In this document: positions 42,657 to 53,217 of the stretch, in pieces
Layout of the letters: the number at the start of each line of letters is the position of its first letter
Numbering within the stretch: the first letter of the stretch is position 1
The notes under the pieces: model-generated
Database searches by the model: none
Told to the model about the DNA's origin: nothing
Seen by the model: only the letters and a program-made list of their open reading frames with translations
Source of the DNA: an uncultured Roseburia sp.
GTDB taxonomy: Bacteria; Bacillota; Clostridia; Lachnospirales; Lachnospiraceae
Length of the DNA stretch: 64,000 bases
Direction of reading: 5' to 3'
Assembly (NCBI GenBank): GCA_900756925.1
Contig: CAAELX010000038.1
Location: forward strand, 1-64,000
Made by a program: the position numbers and the translations under genes

Positions 42657-44792
42657 TTACTTTGCATCCTCCCTCACTACCCGGAAATCGATTGTCCGCA
42701 AAAGCCGGTCTGTTCCCATCACCATGACCTTTACTTTCTGTCCGAGCTTATAGCGGCGATTCGTTGCTTCCCCGACCATCTCATAGGTAGCTTCCTGATA
42801 ATGATAATAATCATTTGTCAGTGTTGTCACATGCACAAGCCCTTCGATGGTGTTCGGCAGCTCCACATAGAACCCCCACTCGGTCACACCGGAGATCACG
42901 CCCTCGAATACCTGACCAATCCGTTCCTCCATGTACTCTACTTTCTTTAACTTATCCGTCTCGCGCTCTGCCTCGTCAGCTCTCCGCTCCATCTCACTCG
43001 AATGCTTTGCCACCTCCGGGAGAATCTTCTCATAATGGTCAATCTTACCCGTATTCATCCTTCCGCGCAGATTATCCTTGATTATCCGGTGAATCTGCAG
43101 ATCCGGATAACGGCGGATCGGGGATGTGAAATGACAGTAATAATTCGTTGCCAGTCCGAAATGTCCGGTGTTTATCGTCGTATACTTTGCCTGCTTCATA
43201 GAGCGCAACGTCAGCCTGCTGATCAACGCTTCCTCTGGCGTTCCGTCGATCTTCATCAGAAGCTTCTGCAATTCCTTCGGATGTACTTCATCCTGTCCGA
43301 TATGGATCGTATAACCGAAATTGTTGATAAACGTGCCAAGCTTCTTAATCTTCTCCGCATCCGGATTCTCGTGCGTCCGGTAAACGAACGGCAGTTCCTG
43401 CCAAAAATAATCCTGCGCTACTGTCTCATTCGCGATCAGCATAAAATCCTCAATGATCTTTGTCGCCACATTTCTGTCATACGGTTTGATCTCCACCGGT
43501 CTTCCTTTTTCATCCAGAATAATCTTTGTTTCCGGGAAATCAAAATCAATCGAGCCCCGCTTCATTCTCTTTTTCCGTAAAATAGCTGCCAGCTCCTGCA
43601 TAAGCTCGAACATCGGCACAAGTTCCTCATACTCCCGGCGCTCTGTCTCATCGTGTTCCTCTAAGATCTTCTTCACACTTGTGTAACTCATTCTCCTGTC
43701 AACCCGGATCACTGTCTCGGCAATCGTATGGTCGACCACATTTCCCTTTGCATCGATCAGCATGATACAGCTTAAGGCAAGGCGGTTCTCCCCGGCATTT
43801 AAGGAGCAGATGCCGTTTGAGAGCTTATGCGGAAGCATCGGAATCACACGATCCACCAGATAAACAGATGTGCCACGCTTCAATGCTTCGACATCCAGGG
43901 CACTGTTCTCCTGCACATAGTTTGAGACATCCGCGATGTGCACGCCGAGCTTATAGAGTTCTCCCTCCTTCACCAGTGTGATCGCATCGTCAAGATCCTT
44001 TGCGTCCTCCCCATCAATCGTGACGGTCTGCCAGTCTCTCAAATCTAAGCGTCCCGCCATATCCGCTTTGCTCACTTCGTTTGAGACATTCTCCACCTGT
44101 TTCATAATCTTTGAGGAAAAATCTACTGGAAGGTCATATCCCTTCACTATTGACATAATGTCTGTTCCCGGGTCATTGATATGCCCGATGATCTCCACGA
44201 CTTTTCCTTCCGGTTTCTTCCCATTCTTTCCATAGTCTGTGATCTCCACAACCACTTTATGTCCGGACACCGCTCCTTTTGAGCGCTCCGCCGGAATAAA
44301 AATATCCTGTGCAAATCTCTGGTTGTCCGGTACTGCAAAGCCGAATGTCTTGCTCTTCTCATAGGTACACACAAGCTGTGTGGTTCCTCTTGCTACGATT
44401 TTGACAACCGTTCCCTCTTTTCGCTTTCCGCCGGATGTCCTTGCGATGGCAACCTGGACCGTATCCATATGGAGTGCCCCATTCGTCTGATCTGCCGGGA
44501 TAAAGATGTCCTCCTCTTCCCCTTCTACCGTGACAAATCCGAATCCCCTCGGATGCGCGGTGAAAATGCCCGTCAGGAACTTTCCGTTCGACTTTATATA
44601 TTTTCCCTTACCGGTAAGCTCCACCTTTCCATCTGCTAGCAGGGCATCTAATACCTCCATCAATTCGTGCTTCTGCGGTTTTGGCACATTTAAGACAACT
44701 GCGATCTCCTTCGCCTTCATCGGCACGTATAAATCATCGCAGATGAAATCATAAATCACTTTCTTTCTTTTCTCTAACACTTCTTTTTCCAT
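42657..44792 (-). CDS. rnr: ribonuclease R
   Basis: Processive 3'-to-5' exoribonuclease that degrades structured RNA and tmRNA-tagged messages. 711 residues from the ATG at 44792 (AGGAG upstream; the ATG at 44825 is rejected). A winged-helix start, two cold-shock domains (FTAHPRGFGFVTVEGEEEDI), the RNB domain with DGEDAKDLDDAITL (metal Asp cluster), and a C-terminal S1 domain (VFEGVISGVTEWGFYVEL). It lies between secG and smpB, the usual order. Confidence 0.96.
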   Translation of the reverse strand: MEKEVLEKRKKVIYDFICDDLYVPMKAKEIAVVLNVPKPQKHELMEVLDALLADGKVELTGKGKYIKSNGKFLTGIFTAHPRGFGFVTVEGEEEDIFIPADQTNGALHMDTVQVAIARTSGGKRKEGTVVKIVARGTTQLVCTYEKSKTFGFAVPDNQRFAQDIFIPAERSKGAVSGHKVVVEITDYGKNGKKPEGKVVEIIGHINDPGTDIMSIVKGYDLPVDFSSKIMKQVENVSNEVSKADMAGRLDLRDWQTVTIDGEDAKDLDDAITLVKEGELYKLGVHIADVSNYVQENSALDVEALKRGTSVYLVDRVIPMLPHKLSNGICSLNAGENRLALSCIMLIDAKGNVVDHTIAETVIRVDRRMSYTSVKKILEEHDETERREYEELVPMFELMQELAAILRKKRMKRGSIDFDFPETKIILDEKGRPVEIKPYDRNVATKIIEDFMLIANETVAQDYFWQELPFVYRTHENPDAEKIKKLGTFINNFGYTIHIGQDEVHPKELQKLLMKIDGTPEEALISRLTLRSMKQAKYTTINTGHFGLATNYYCHFTSPIRRYPDLQIHRIIKDNLRGRMNTGKIDHYEKILPEVAKHSSEMERRADEAERETDKLKKVEYMEERIGQVFEGVISGVTEWGFYVELPNTIEGLVHVTTLTNDYYHYQEATYEMVGEATNRRYKLGQKVKVMVMGTDRLLRTIDFRVVREDAK

Positions 44793-44809
44793 TGCTTCTC
44801 CTGATTCAA

Positions 44810-44842
44810 AAAAAGACTGCCGCACATCCGCGACAGTCTTCT
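44810..44842 (-). terminator. terminator between secG and rnr
   Basis: Minus strand: AAGACTGTCG pairs with CGGCAGTCTT around CGGATGTG-type loop, then TTTTT. It lies directly before the rnr ribosome site, so rnr expression needs readthrough or a promoter I do not see. Confidence 0.7.
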
Positions 44843-44851
44843 CAAAGTCTC

Positions 44852-45091
44852 TTAAAAAATTCCCAGATTCAATACAGCTGCAAGCACGATAAATGCAACC
44901 ACGAGGATTCTTGTGATCTTCACAAGCATGCCTTCCATGGAACGTCCCTTGTTCCTGCCCCAGTAAGTATCAGCAGCTCCGGCGATTGCTCCAAGTCCTG
45001 CGGACTTACCTTCCTGCATCAGAATGATGACTGTCAATGCGACACTAATTAATATGAAAATAACAGTTAAAACTATTTTTAAAATTGCCAC
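44852..45091 (-). CDS. secG: preprotein translocase subunit SecG
   Basis: Accessory subunit of the SecYEG channel. 79 residues with two membrane helices (about 3-24 and 57-76) and the conserved MQEGKSAGLGAIAGAADTYW loop between them. Promoter at 45132-45160. First gene of the secG-rnr-smpB-ssrA series. Confidence 0.94.
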   Translation of the reverse strand: MAILKIVLTVIFILISVALTVIILMQEGKSAGLGAIAGAADTYWGRNKGRSMEGMLVKITRILVVAFIVLAAVLNLGIF

Positions 45092-45131
45092 TTTGTATTC
45101 CTCCTAATACTGTTCGTTCACAACTCGTATA

Positions 45132-45160
45132 AGTATAGCATAAAGTCATCTTCATTTCAA
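45132..45160 (-). promoter_or_regulatory. sigma-A promoter of secG
   Basis: Minus strand: -35 TTGAAA (45155-45160), 17-base spacer, -10 TATACT (45132-45137), about 35 bases before secG. Confidence 0.78.
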
Positions 45161-45275
45161 CTGTTTTTTCTGTGCGTTTGTGTCCAAATGCAAATGAGAG
45201 CTTCGACTTTGCGAGTGATTTCCTGGAAAAATATACCTTTTTACGTTCTGCTTTCTTCGTGCCATCAACATCCTG

Positions 45276-46643
45276 TTAATTCTTAAAACTATGAATCGGT
45301 GCCGGGATCCGTCCGCCTCTGTTGATGAACGCATCACAGGAGAACTGGTTCACCGGCATGATCGGTGCATAGCCGAAAAGCCCGCCGAACTCTACCTGTT
45401 CGCCTACACCCTTTCCGATTACCGGGATCAGACGGCAGGCTGTCGTCTTCTGGTTGATCATGCCAAGCGCCATCTCGTCTGCGATCATACCGGAGATTGT
45501 GGTTGCCTTGGTGTCGCCCGGGATGGCGATCATGTCAAGTCCTACGGAGCAGACACAGGTCATTGCTTCTAACTTCTCTAAGGTGATAGCGCCTGCCTCC
45601 ACCGCATTGATCATACCCTGGTCTTCGCTGACCGGAATGAAGGCTCCGCTTAAGCCGCCGACATAGGAAGATGCCATAACACCGCCTTTTTTGACCTGAT
45701 CGTTTAACAGGGCAAGTGCTGCAGTCGTTCCCGGTGCGCCTGCGTATTCCAGACCGATCTCACAGAGAATATCTGCAACGCTGTCGCCCACTGCCGGTGT
45801 CGGGGCAAGGGATAGGTCCACGATACCAAATGGAATATTTAACCGTCTTGATGCCTCCTGGGCAACTAACTGACCGACACGTGTTACCTTGAACGCTGTC
45901 TTTTTAATGGTCTCACAGAGCACTTCGAAATTCTCTCCACGGACTTTTTCCAAAGCTGTCTTGACAACCCCCGGTCCGCTGACACCGACATTGATAATGG
46001 CATCTGCCTCTGTCACACCGTGAAATGCTCCTGCCATGAATGGGTTGTCATCCGGCGCATTGCAGAAAACAACAAGCTTCATACAGTCCACGGAATCTCT
46101 GTCTTTTGACTGTTCTGCCACCTCCAAAAGGATCTCTCCCATAAGCTTGACGGCATCCATGTTAATACCAGTCTTTGTGGAGGCAAGATTGACCGAGCTG
46201 CACACTCGGTTTGTCCGGCAGAGTGCCATCGGGATAGAACGGATCAGCATCTCATCCGCTGTTGTCATTCCCTTGCACACAAGTGCTGAGTATCCACCGA
46301 TTAAGTTCGCGCCAACCGCTTCCGCTGCGCGGTCTAAGGTGTCCGCAATCGTTGCGAAGTCTTCCGGGGTCTTGCATGCCGATCCGCCAACTAACGCAAT
46401 CGGGGTAACCGAAATTCGTTTGTTTACGATTGGAATACCAAATTCACGTTCAATCTTTTCCCCAACAGAAGCGAGATCTTTCGCAACTGTTGTGATCCGG
46501 TTATAAATATTTTCATTCAGCTTCTTTAAATCAGAGTCAATACATTCTAACAGGCTGATTCCGATCGTGATGGTGCGGACATCTAAGTTCTCCTGCTCCA
46601 CCATCTTATTGGTTTCGTTTACTTCATCAAATATATTTATCAT
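45276..46643 (-). CDS. PFL-family protein (DUF711/UPF0210)
   Basis: 455 residues, matching the DUF711 family by the opening [20 protein letters not shown] and internal [40 protein letters not shown] and [20 protein letters not shown]. Structurally related to pyruvate formate-lyase folds, but without the glycyl-radical motif. Its biochemical role is unknown. It almost always follows an ACT-domain gene, as here (13-base gap). Confidence 0.88.
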   Translation of the reverse strand: MINIFDEVNETNKMVEQENLDVRTITIGISLLECIDSDLKKLNENIYNRITTVAKDLASVGEKIEREFGIPIVNKRISVTPIALVGGSACKTPEDFATIADTLDRAAEAVGANLIGGYSALVCKGMTTADEMLIRSIPMALCRTNRVCSSVNLASTKTGINMDAVKLMGEILLEVAEQSKDRDSVDCMKLVVFCNAPDDNPFMAGAFHGVTEADAIINVGVSGPGVVKTALEKVRGENFEVLCETIKKTAFKVTRVGQLVAQEASRRLNIPFGIVDLSLAPTPAVGDSVADILCEIGLEYAGAPGTTAALALLNDQVKKGGVMASSYVGGLSGAFIPVSEDQGMINAVEAGAITLEKLEAMTCVCSVGLDMIAIPGDTKATTISGMIADEMALGMINQKTTACRLIPVIGKGVGEQVEFGGLFGYAPIMPVNQFSCDAFINRGGRIPAPIHSFKN

Positions 46644-46656
46644 CGCAGCCTCCCCG

Positions 46657-46941
46657 TTAAATTCTGTGCATCATATCGAAGATTTCTGCTTTCTGACACT
46701 TAATGGATACACCGATTTCTTTTCCAAGCTCATCTAAGTCCTTCTGGCAGTCGCCAAACAGCTTTGCAGACTGGCTCATATCAACAATCATCATCATGTT
46801 AAAGTATCCGGATACGATCGTCTGGGAAATGTCTAAAACATTCACCCCCGTCTGGGCTAAATAAGTACATACCTTTGCGATAATTCCAACCGTATCTTTT
46901 CCTACTACGGTAATAATGGTCTTCTTTCCTGCGTTTTCCAT
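46657..46941 (-). CDS. ACT-domain protein (UPF0237)
   Basis: 94 residues from the ATG at 46941 (AAGGAG 7 bases upstream). The frame is open back to 47052, but that extension is basic and lacks a site. An ACT domain fills the protein ([33 protein letters not shown]), implying binding of a small ligand such as an amino acid. Partner of the DUF711 gene downstream. Confidence 0.88.
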   Translation of the reverse strand: MENAGKKTIITVVGKDTVGIIAKVCTYLAQTGVNVLDISQTIVSGYFNMMMIVDMSQSAKLFGDCQKDLDELGKEIGVSIKCQKAEIFDMMHRI

Positions 46942-47022
46942 TGTCTGTCTCCTTTTTTTATTTTTCCTGTATATAAATTGACCGTGCACAGTTTCTAATA
47001 CTTTCCGCATAATTTCTGTCAC

Positions 47023-47036
47023 TTTACTACAGTAAA
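47023..47036. promoter_or_regulatory. palindrome upstream of the ACT/DUF711 pair
   Basis: TTTACT-AC-AGTAAA, a perfect 14-base inverted repeat in the spacer. Could be an operator; too short to be sure. Confidence 0.3.
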
Positions 47037-47082
47037 TTTTATTAGGTAACATGTTAGCACAAATCCGTTATAATTTCTACTA

Positions 47083-47880
47083 CTAAAATTCAATCTTCTG
47101 CGAAACTTCATCCCGCTTCGCCACAAACATTGGGAAATCGTCCCCCTTATACGGATTCTCCCCAAGCTCTACTTCCAACCGCACGGTTTCGTAGGCGAGA
47201 TCCGGGTAGTTGTTCTCCTTGCTTAAGTGCCCCAGCACGATATGCTTGAAATGATCGTGGAGCACCTGTCCTAAAAGCTGACCGCTCAGTTCGTTGGAAA
47301 GATGCCCCCTGTCCCCTAAGATTCTCTGTTTGAGCGGATACGGGTACGATCCTGCCTGTAACATCCGCACGTCATGATTCGCCTCTAAGAGCAGGACATC
47401 GAGGTTCTGAAGCTTCTCTACAATGTTGTCATCATATTTGCCAAGGTCGGTCATCACGGCCATGCTTTTTCCGTCCTGGTACATCTTATAGGCAACCGGT
47501 TCAGCTGCATCATGGGAAATAGGGATGGGTTCAATCGTCAGATCCCCAATGGAAAACTCCTTTCCCGGCTCGATCACCTGAAACAGATCCTCATCCATCT
47601 TCCCCACAGACTTCGTCTGCAAAATTGCATCCCTCGTCCCGGCTGTCGTGTAAATAGGAAGTCCATATCTTCTGGCAAGCACGCCAAGCCCTGCGATATG
47701 GTCAATGTGTTCGTGTGTCACAAGAATCCCCTGCATCTCCGCAGTTTTTAAATCAATACTGTTTAGACCTGCCTCAATGCGCTTTCCGCTGATCCCGGCA
47801 TCTATCAATACATGGCAGTTGTCTGTCCCCGCACAGATGCAGTTCCCACTGCTGCCACTTGCAATACTGCATAATTCCAT
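47083..47880 (-). CDS. MBL-fold metallo-hydrolase, WalJ/YycJ-like
   Basis: 265 residues. Opens with CSIASGSSGNC, typical of the YycJ/WalJ group, and has the metal motif THEHIDH at about 54-60, followed by conserved His/Asp sites (PISHDAAEPVAY; LLEANHD; GHLSKE). WalJ homologues process DNA ends (5'-3' exonuclease). Here it is not next to walRK but beside coaE-polA, which would fit a DNA-related role. Confidence 0.85.
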   Translation of the reverse strand: MELCSIASGSSGNCICAGTDNCHVLIDAGISGKRIEAGLNSIDLKTAEMQGILVTHEHIDHIAGLGVLARRYGLPIYTTAGTRDAILQTKSVGKMDEDLFQVIEPGKEFSIGDLTIEPIPISHDAAEPVAYKMYQDGKSMAVMTDLGKYDDNIVEKLQNLDVLLLEANHDVRMLQAGSYPYPLKQRILGDRGHLSNELSGQLLGQVLHDHFKHIVLGHLSKENNYPDLAYETVRLEVELGENPYKGDDFPMFVAKRDEVSQKIEF

Positions 47881-47904
47881 TTCTTTTCTCTTTCTGTTCT
47901 CTTT

Positions 47905-48510
47905 TTATGTATTTTCTGTCTCCGCCAACGCCTTTTCAATCTGTCGGTAAGTCTCCGCCAGATCTCCATTATTGTCGATTACAACGCTGCAATGGCTCCG
48001 GTACTCGCTCTCTTTCAACTGGCTGTCAAAGATGTGCTGCACCTTCTCCTTTGAATATCCTCTCGACTCCATCAGCCTTGTTCTCCGGATATCCTCAGCG
48101 GTATAAATATACCACAGTTCCTCACAGATTTCATCATAATGTTCCTCGATTAAAAGGGCAGCCTCCAAAACGAGAAGCTGTATTTCTCCCCGTTCCCGCT
48201 CTTTTGCTGCCTGTTCGATCACATATTCTTTCACTGCCGGATGGACAATGGCATTCAGCCTGTCCCTTTTTTTTTCATCCGCGAAAATGATAACGGCAAG
48301 CTTTGGACGGTCAAAATGACCATCCTCCGTCCAGATATCTTCCTCTCCAAAGCAGTCACGGATCCTTTCATAGCATGCCGTCCCTGGCTCCATAAGATCG
48401 TGTGCAATCTCATCCGCTAACATGACACGCACACCATCCTTTCCGGCCAGATAACTTAGGATGGCTGACTTTCCTGCGCCGACACCGCCTGTAATTCCTA
48501 TAAATTTCAT
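47905..48510 (-). CDS. coaE: dephospho-CoA kinase
   Basis: Last step of coenzyme A synthesis. 201 residues with P-loop GITGGVGAGKSAIL at 5-18, DEIAHDLMEPG and the C-terminal VVIDNNGDL. Immediately follows polA (about 62-base gap); polA-coaE neighbours are common in Firmicutes. Confidence 0.95.
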   Translation of the reverse strand: MKFIGITGGVGAGKSAILSYLAGKDGVRVMLADEIAHDLMEPGTACYERIRDCFGEEDIWTEDGHFDRPKLAVIIFADEKKRDRLNAIVHPAVKEYVIEQAAKERERGEIQLLVLEAALLIEEHYDEICEELWYIYTAEDIRRTRLMESRGYSKEKVQHIFDSQLKESEYRSHCSVVIDNNGDLAETYRQIEKALAETENT

Positions 48511-48572
48511 CTTTTTTCGTCCTTTTTTCCTGCTTCTCTGCAGCAGATTCTACCCAGCTCTTTCGATGCTGA

Positions 48573-51296
48573 CTATTTTGCCTCGTACCAGTTCTTTCCG
48601 GTATGAAGGTCAATGGCAAGCGTCACACTCAGATCTGCTGCACCTTTCATGCCCTCGGTTAATATTTCCCGTACTCTGTCCACCTCATTTTCCTCCACTT
48701 CAAGAAGCAGCTCATCGTGCACCGTAATAATCAGCCTGGACTTTAATCCTTCCTCTAAAAGCCTGTCATGTACACGGATCATGGCAATCTTTATAATGTC
48801 CGCTGCGGTTCCCTGGATCGGCGCATTCATTGCAACACGCTCCCCGAAAGATCTTTGCATGAAGTTGCTGCTTGAGAGCTCCGGCACCGGACGTCTTCTG
48901 CCAAACATTGTTGTGACATATCCTTTTTCCTTCGCATCTGCTACCAGTCCATCCAAAAAACCTTTGATCTTCGGATAGGTTTCAAAATAACGCTCGATAT
49001 ACTCTGCCGCTTCTTTTCTTGTAATACTCAAATCCTGGCTCAGTCCAAAGGAGCTGATTCCATAAACAATTCCAAAGTTGACTGCCTTCGCATTCCTTCT
49101 CTGTAAATCTGTCACCTCATCAAATGGTATGTGGAACACCTGGGAAGCCGTGATACGGTGGATATCCTGCGCCTGTTTGTATGCTTCGATTAATTTCTCA
49201 TCCCCGGACATATGCGCCAACACCCTCAACTCGATCTGGGAATAGTCTGCATCCATAAAGACGCAGCCCTCTTTCGGCAAAAAGTTCTTCCGGATCAGGC
49301 GTCCCAACTCAATCCTCATCGGGATATTCTGAAGGTTCGGCTCTGTACTGCTCAATCTTCCGGTCACAGTGATTGTCTGGTTAAAAGACGTATGGATTCT
49401 TCCGTCCTCCGCAATATAATTCGCCAGCCCGTCTGCATAGGTGGACTTTAACTTAGTGAGCTGCCTGTACTCTAAAATATCCGCAACTATTGGATATTCC
49501 GGTGCGAGCTTGTCAAGCACATCTGCCGCGGTGGAATAGCCGGTCTTTGTCTTCTTGCCATATGGCATCTGTAACTTTTCAAACAAAATCACTCCGAGCT
49601 GCTTCGGGGAATTGATATTGAACTCCTCGCCTGCTTCCTCGTAGATCTGTTTTTCCAGCTCCTTTATACGGACCTCTAACTTCTCCCCGTACTCCTTCAG
49701 GCTTGCCGCGTCAATCGCAATCCCGGTATGCTCCATATCCGCAAGTGTATACACGAGTGGCATCTCGATCTTTTGGTAAAGCTCTTCCATGCCAGTCTCA
49801 CGCAGTTCTTGCATCATCGCTTTCTCACCTGCGAATGCTGTATAGGCGGTAAAGCAGACTGTTTTTAAAAATTCTTCCGGCTTCTCCTCCATCGCTTTGT
49901 CAAACGTCAGCTTTCCAAGCAGATCTGCGCGGGATGGAATCAGAAGGTTCGCATAATCCTTGGCAATATCTTCATATGGGTATTCGTTTTTCAGTGGATT
50001 CAGCAGGTATGCTGCAATCGTCAGGTCAGAAAGATTCTCCTGGGACACCGAGCCATTGCTCTTCCTCTCCAACATCTGAAGCAGTGCAATCTGCGGCTTT
50101 AAATCCAGTGTCAGATATTCTGCAGCTTGTGACTGTGTAAAAAGCGACAGGATTTTCTCGCTGCGCAATGTCTCGCCCGCCTGTACAAAGCAGATGTCCT
50201 CCTCGCCAGATGCCACGGCAATTCCCAGGAATGCATTCTTCTCCTCACAGCCGAAGAGGTTCATCTGCCCGGAAGTTTCCATGTTTGCATCCTTTTTCTC
50301 CTCAGACGGCACAATCCAGAAGGCACATTTTTTTCCTTTTAATGCAGAAAAAATGTGCTCTGCTTCCTTCGGTTCCCGCACCCATTTAAAATACTCCTCC
50401 GCCTGATTTTTCGGTGCCTCCACCTCAAATCTGCCAAGAAGATTCTTAAATTCCAAACGCTTGCACAACAGATACGCTTCCTCTGTATACAGATCCGAAA
50501 TCTGCTCTAATCTCGCATCCTTAAGGTCATAGGCAATCTCTGCATGAATATCAATCGTCGCGAGCGTCTTGCTCATCTGCGCAAGATCATAATGCTCCTT
50601 TAAGTTCTTGCTTGCCCTCGGCGGTCTGATCTCATCCACATGCGCATAGCAGTTCTCAATGCTTCCATACTGCACGATCAGAGCGGTAGCCGTCTTCTCT
50701 CCGATTCCCGGAACTCCCGGAATGTTGTCCGCAGTATCTCCCATCAGTGCCTTCACATCGATAAATTCAAGCGGCGTAACCTGATATTTCTCCACAACCT
50801 CTTTCGTGTTGTAATCCTCGATCTCCGTTCCGGTCCGTTTTGTCTTCGGAATACGGATCTTAATATGGTCTGTCGCAAGCTGTAACAGGTCTCTGTCTCC
50901 GGATACCACGGAAACCTCTAAGCCCTCTGCCTCGCTCTTCTTTGCGATCGTTCCAAGAAGATCATCCGCCTCATAACCGCCTTTTTCGATCACGGTCACA
51001 CCCATCGCCTTTAGCATCTCCTTCATCACCGGAACCTGCTCTTTCAGTTCCTCTGCCATCGGCTTTCTGGTTCCTTTGTATTCTGCATACATTTTGTGGC
51101 GGAAGGTCGGTTCTGACACATCGAAAGCGACGGTCAGGTAATCCGGCTGCTCCTCCTCTAAGATTTTAAACATAATATTTAAAAACCCATACACCGCATT
51201 CGTGTGCAGGCCTTCCGAGTTCGTCAGATCCGGTATTCCGAAAAAAGCCCGATTTAAAATACTGTGTCCGTCAATCAATACAAGCTTTCCGCTCAT
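48573..51296 (-). CDS. polA: DNA polymerase I
   Basis: Repair and Okazaki-fragment polymerase. 907 residues from the ATG at 51296 (AGGAGGG upstream; the frame is open 105 bases further, without a site). The 5'-3' exonuclease domain (about 1-290: LIDGHSILNRAFFG, SGDRDLLQL) is followed by a degenerate 3'-5' exonuclease-like region (about 315-490), in which I do not see the DxE metal motif. The polymerase domain has motif A DYSQIELRVLAH, motif B RRNAKAVNFGIVYGIS and motif C VHDELLLEV. Lost proofreading is usual in Firmicute Pol I. Confidence 0.95.
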   Translation of the reverse strand: MSGKLVLIDGHSILNRAFFGIPDLTNSEGLHTNAVYGFLNIMFKILEEEQPDYLTVAFDVSEPTFRHKMYAEYKGTRKPMAEELKEQVPVMKEMLKAMGVTVIEKGGYEADDLLGTIAKKSEAEGLEVSVVSGDRDLLQLATDHIKIRIPKTKRTGTEIEDYNTKEVVEKYQVTPLEFIDVKALMGDTADNIPGVPGIGEKTATALIVQYGSIENCYAHVDEIRPPRASKNLKEHYDLAQMSKTLATIDIHAEIAYDLKDARLEQISDLYTEEAYLLCKRLEFKNLLGRFEVEAPKNQAEEYFKWVREPKEAEHIFSALKGKKCAFWIVPSEEKKDANMETSGQMNLFGCEEKNAFLGIAVASGEEDICFVQAGETLRSEKILSLFTQSQAAEYLTLDLKPQIALLQMLERKSNGSVSQENLSDLTIAAYLLNPLKNEYPYEDIAKDYANLLIPSRADLLGKLTFDKAMEEKPEEFLKTVCFTAYTAFAGEKAMMQELRETGMEELYQKIEMPLVYTLADMEHTGIAIDAASLKEYGEKLEVRIKELEKQIYEEAGEEFNINSPKQLGVILFEKLQMPYGKKTKTGYSTAADVLDKLAPEYPIVADILEYRQLTKLKSTYADGLANYIAEDGRIHTSFNQTITVTGRLSSTEPNLQNIPMRIELGRLIRKNFLPKEGCVFMDADYSQIELRVLAHMSGDEKLIEAYKQAQDIHRITASQVFHIPFDEVTDLQRRNAKAVNFGIVYGISSFGLSQDLSITRKEAAEYIERYFETYPKIKGFLDGLVADAKEKGYVTTMFGRRRPVPELSSSNFMQRSFGERVAMNAPIQGTAADIIKIAMIRVHDRLLEEGLKSRLIITVHDELLLEVEENEVDRVREILTEGMKGAADLSVTLAIDLHTGKNWYEAK

Positions 51297-51404
51297 AAAT
51301 CCCTCCTGCTTCTTATCCACAAGGGGCTGTCGCACGGAGCTATCCTCCTGCTGCGGCAGCCTCTCTTGTTTTTTTATTTCTTTCCTGCCGGTCACAGGCA
51401 CGCC

Positions 51405-53195
51405 CTAGATCTCGCGGGTATATACCTTTAACCAGTCTCTTTCTTCCTCTGTCAGATATGGGGAAATCGTCTCATATACCTTTTTGTGGTAATCATTCAA
51501 CATCTTCTTCTCACGAGGGCTCATCTGATCCGGATCAATAGCATCCAGGTCGATCGGTGCATAAGTGATGTTCTCGAACTCCATGAACTGACCGTACTCA
51601 TTCTTCTCTGCTTTTTTGCAAACAAGTTCATTCTCTGTACGGATACCGTATTTGCCTTCCAGATAAACACCCGGCTCATCCGTTGTGATCATGCCCTCTT
51701 CGAGCACTCCGCTGTCATGGCGTTCCGGAACGATCTTCCAACGGAAGCCGTTCGGTCCTTCATGGACGTTTAACATATATCCGACACCATGTCCGGTTCC
51801 GCATTTATAGTCGATTCCCATCTCCCACAACGGCCCGCGGGAAAGGATGTCGAGGTTCAATCCGCATGCCCCGTATAAGAACTTTGCATTTGCAAGGTTC
51901 ATGTTCGAACGGCACACTGCGGTAAAATGAGTCCGCATCTCATCGGTGATCGGTCCAAGAACAAATGTTCTTGTAATATCTGTAGTTCCCTCATAATAAT
52001 GCCCGCCGGAATCTACCAGAAGAAATCCTTCCGGTTTTAACTCGGCATTAGACTCCGGTGTTGCGGAATAATGCATCATCGCTGCATTTGCTCCGTAAGC
52101 ACAGATTGTGCCGAAGCTTAAGTCAAGCAGCCCTTCCTGCTCTCTTCTCTTCGCTTCCAGATAATCAGACGCGGAAATCTCTGTCATCGGGATCTTGCCA
52201 ATGTTCGTCTTCAGCCAGTACATGAACTTCGTAACAGCCACACCATCCTTGATATGGGCATTTCTTGTATTCTCCACCTCAACCGGATTCTTGATGGCCT
52301 TCATAAGTTCTGTCGGGTTCGGCCGATTGATCACCGCAATCTTCTCCTTCAGTTCACTGCAGATGCGGTAATTGACACCATTCTTGTTTAACAGTACCAC
52401 TGCATCCTCTGCTATGGTCGGAATGTACTCATAAACGGCATCATATGGTCTTGTCTCGATTTCGTTCTCATCCAGATAAGCACGGATCTTATCGTCTACA
52501 ACCTCTTCCTGTAAGAACCAGATACACTGATCCTTTGTCAGAACAAGATACGAAAGTACAACCGGCACATGCTCGATGTCTCCGCCACGGATATTCAAAA
52601 GCCATGCAATATCGCATAGGCTTGTAAGAATATGCACATTGGCACCGGCCTCCGCCATCTTCTTTCGGACATCGCGAAGCTTGTCTGCGGTGCTCTTTCC
52701 GGAATATTTTTCTTCCAGGATAAAGAGCGGTGCCTTCGATAACGCCGGTCTGTCTGTCCAGATGATGTCTACAAGATCTTCATTCACATGCATGGATGCA
52801 TGCTTCTCCTCTGCGATCTTTGCCAGCTTTTCGCCCCATGCAGCGTTCACTACCCTGCCGTCAAAGCCAAGGCAGCCGTTCTTCGGAAGCTTCTCTGTGA
52901 CAAATTCATCTACTGTCGGGACACCTTCTTCTCCCATACGGTATAAGGTTACGGTGCTTCCCTCTAACTGCTTCTCTGCCTGTACGAAATAACGTCCGTC
53001 CGTCCAGAGACCTGCTTCCTCTAAGGTTACCACAGCCACTCCTGCGGAGCCTGTGAAACCTGTCATGTATTTTCTTGCCTTAAAATATTCCCCAACATAT
53101 TCCGATTCATGAAAATCTGCTGTCGGGATGATATAAATATCAATGTTTCTCGCTGCCATCTCTTTTCTGAGTGCCGCTAATCTCTCTGTTATCAT
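51405..53195 (-). CDS. Xaa-Pro aminopeptidase (M24B)
   Basis: Removes N-terminal residues before proline; two-metal pita-bread fold. 596 residues from the ATG at 53195. The ATG at 53240 would overlap the upstream gene by 23 bases. Two N-terminal creatinase-type domains precede the catalytic domain with metal ligands in LVDSGGHYYEGTTDITR, GTGHGVGYMLNVHEG, TDEPGVYLEGKYGIR and TENE. Long form of the family, like eukaryotic APP1. Cytoplasmic. Confidence 0.93.
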   Translation of the reverse strand: MITERLAALRKEMAARNIDIYIIPTADFHESEYVGEYFKARKYMTGFTGSAGVAVVTLEEAGLWTDGRYFVQAEKQLEGSTVTLYRMGEEGVPTVDEFVTEKLPKNGCLGFDGRVVNAAWGEKLAKIAEEKHASMHVNEDLVDIIWTDRPALSKAPLFILEEKYSGKSTADKLRDVRKKMAEAGANVHILTSLCDIAWLLNIRGGDIEHVPVVLSYLVLTKDQCIWFLQEEVVDDKIRAYLDENEIETRPYDAVYEYIPTIAEDAVVLLNKNGVNYRICSELKEKIAVINRPNPTELMKAIKNPVEVENTRNAHIKDGVAVTKFMYWLKTNIGKIPMTEISASDYLEAKRREQEGLLDLSFGTICAYGANAAMMHYSATPESNAELKPEGFLLVDSGGHYYEGTTDITRTFVLGPITDEMRTHFTAVCRSNMNLANAKFLYGACGLNLDILSRGPLWEMGIDYKCGTGHGVGYMLNVHEGPNGFRWKIVPERHDSGVLEEGMITTDEPGVYLEGKYGIRTENELVCKKAEKNEYGQFMEFENITYAPIDLDAIDPDQMSPREKKMLNDYHKKVYETISPYLTEEERDWLKVYTREI

Positions 53196-53217
53196 CTTCC
53201 TCTGTGCCTCTCTTCTT

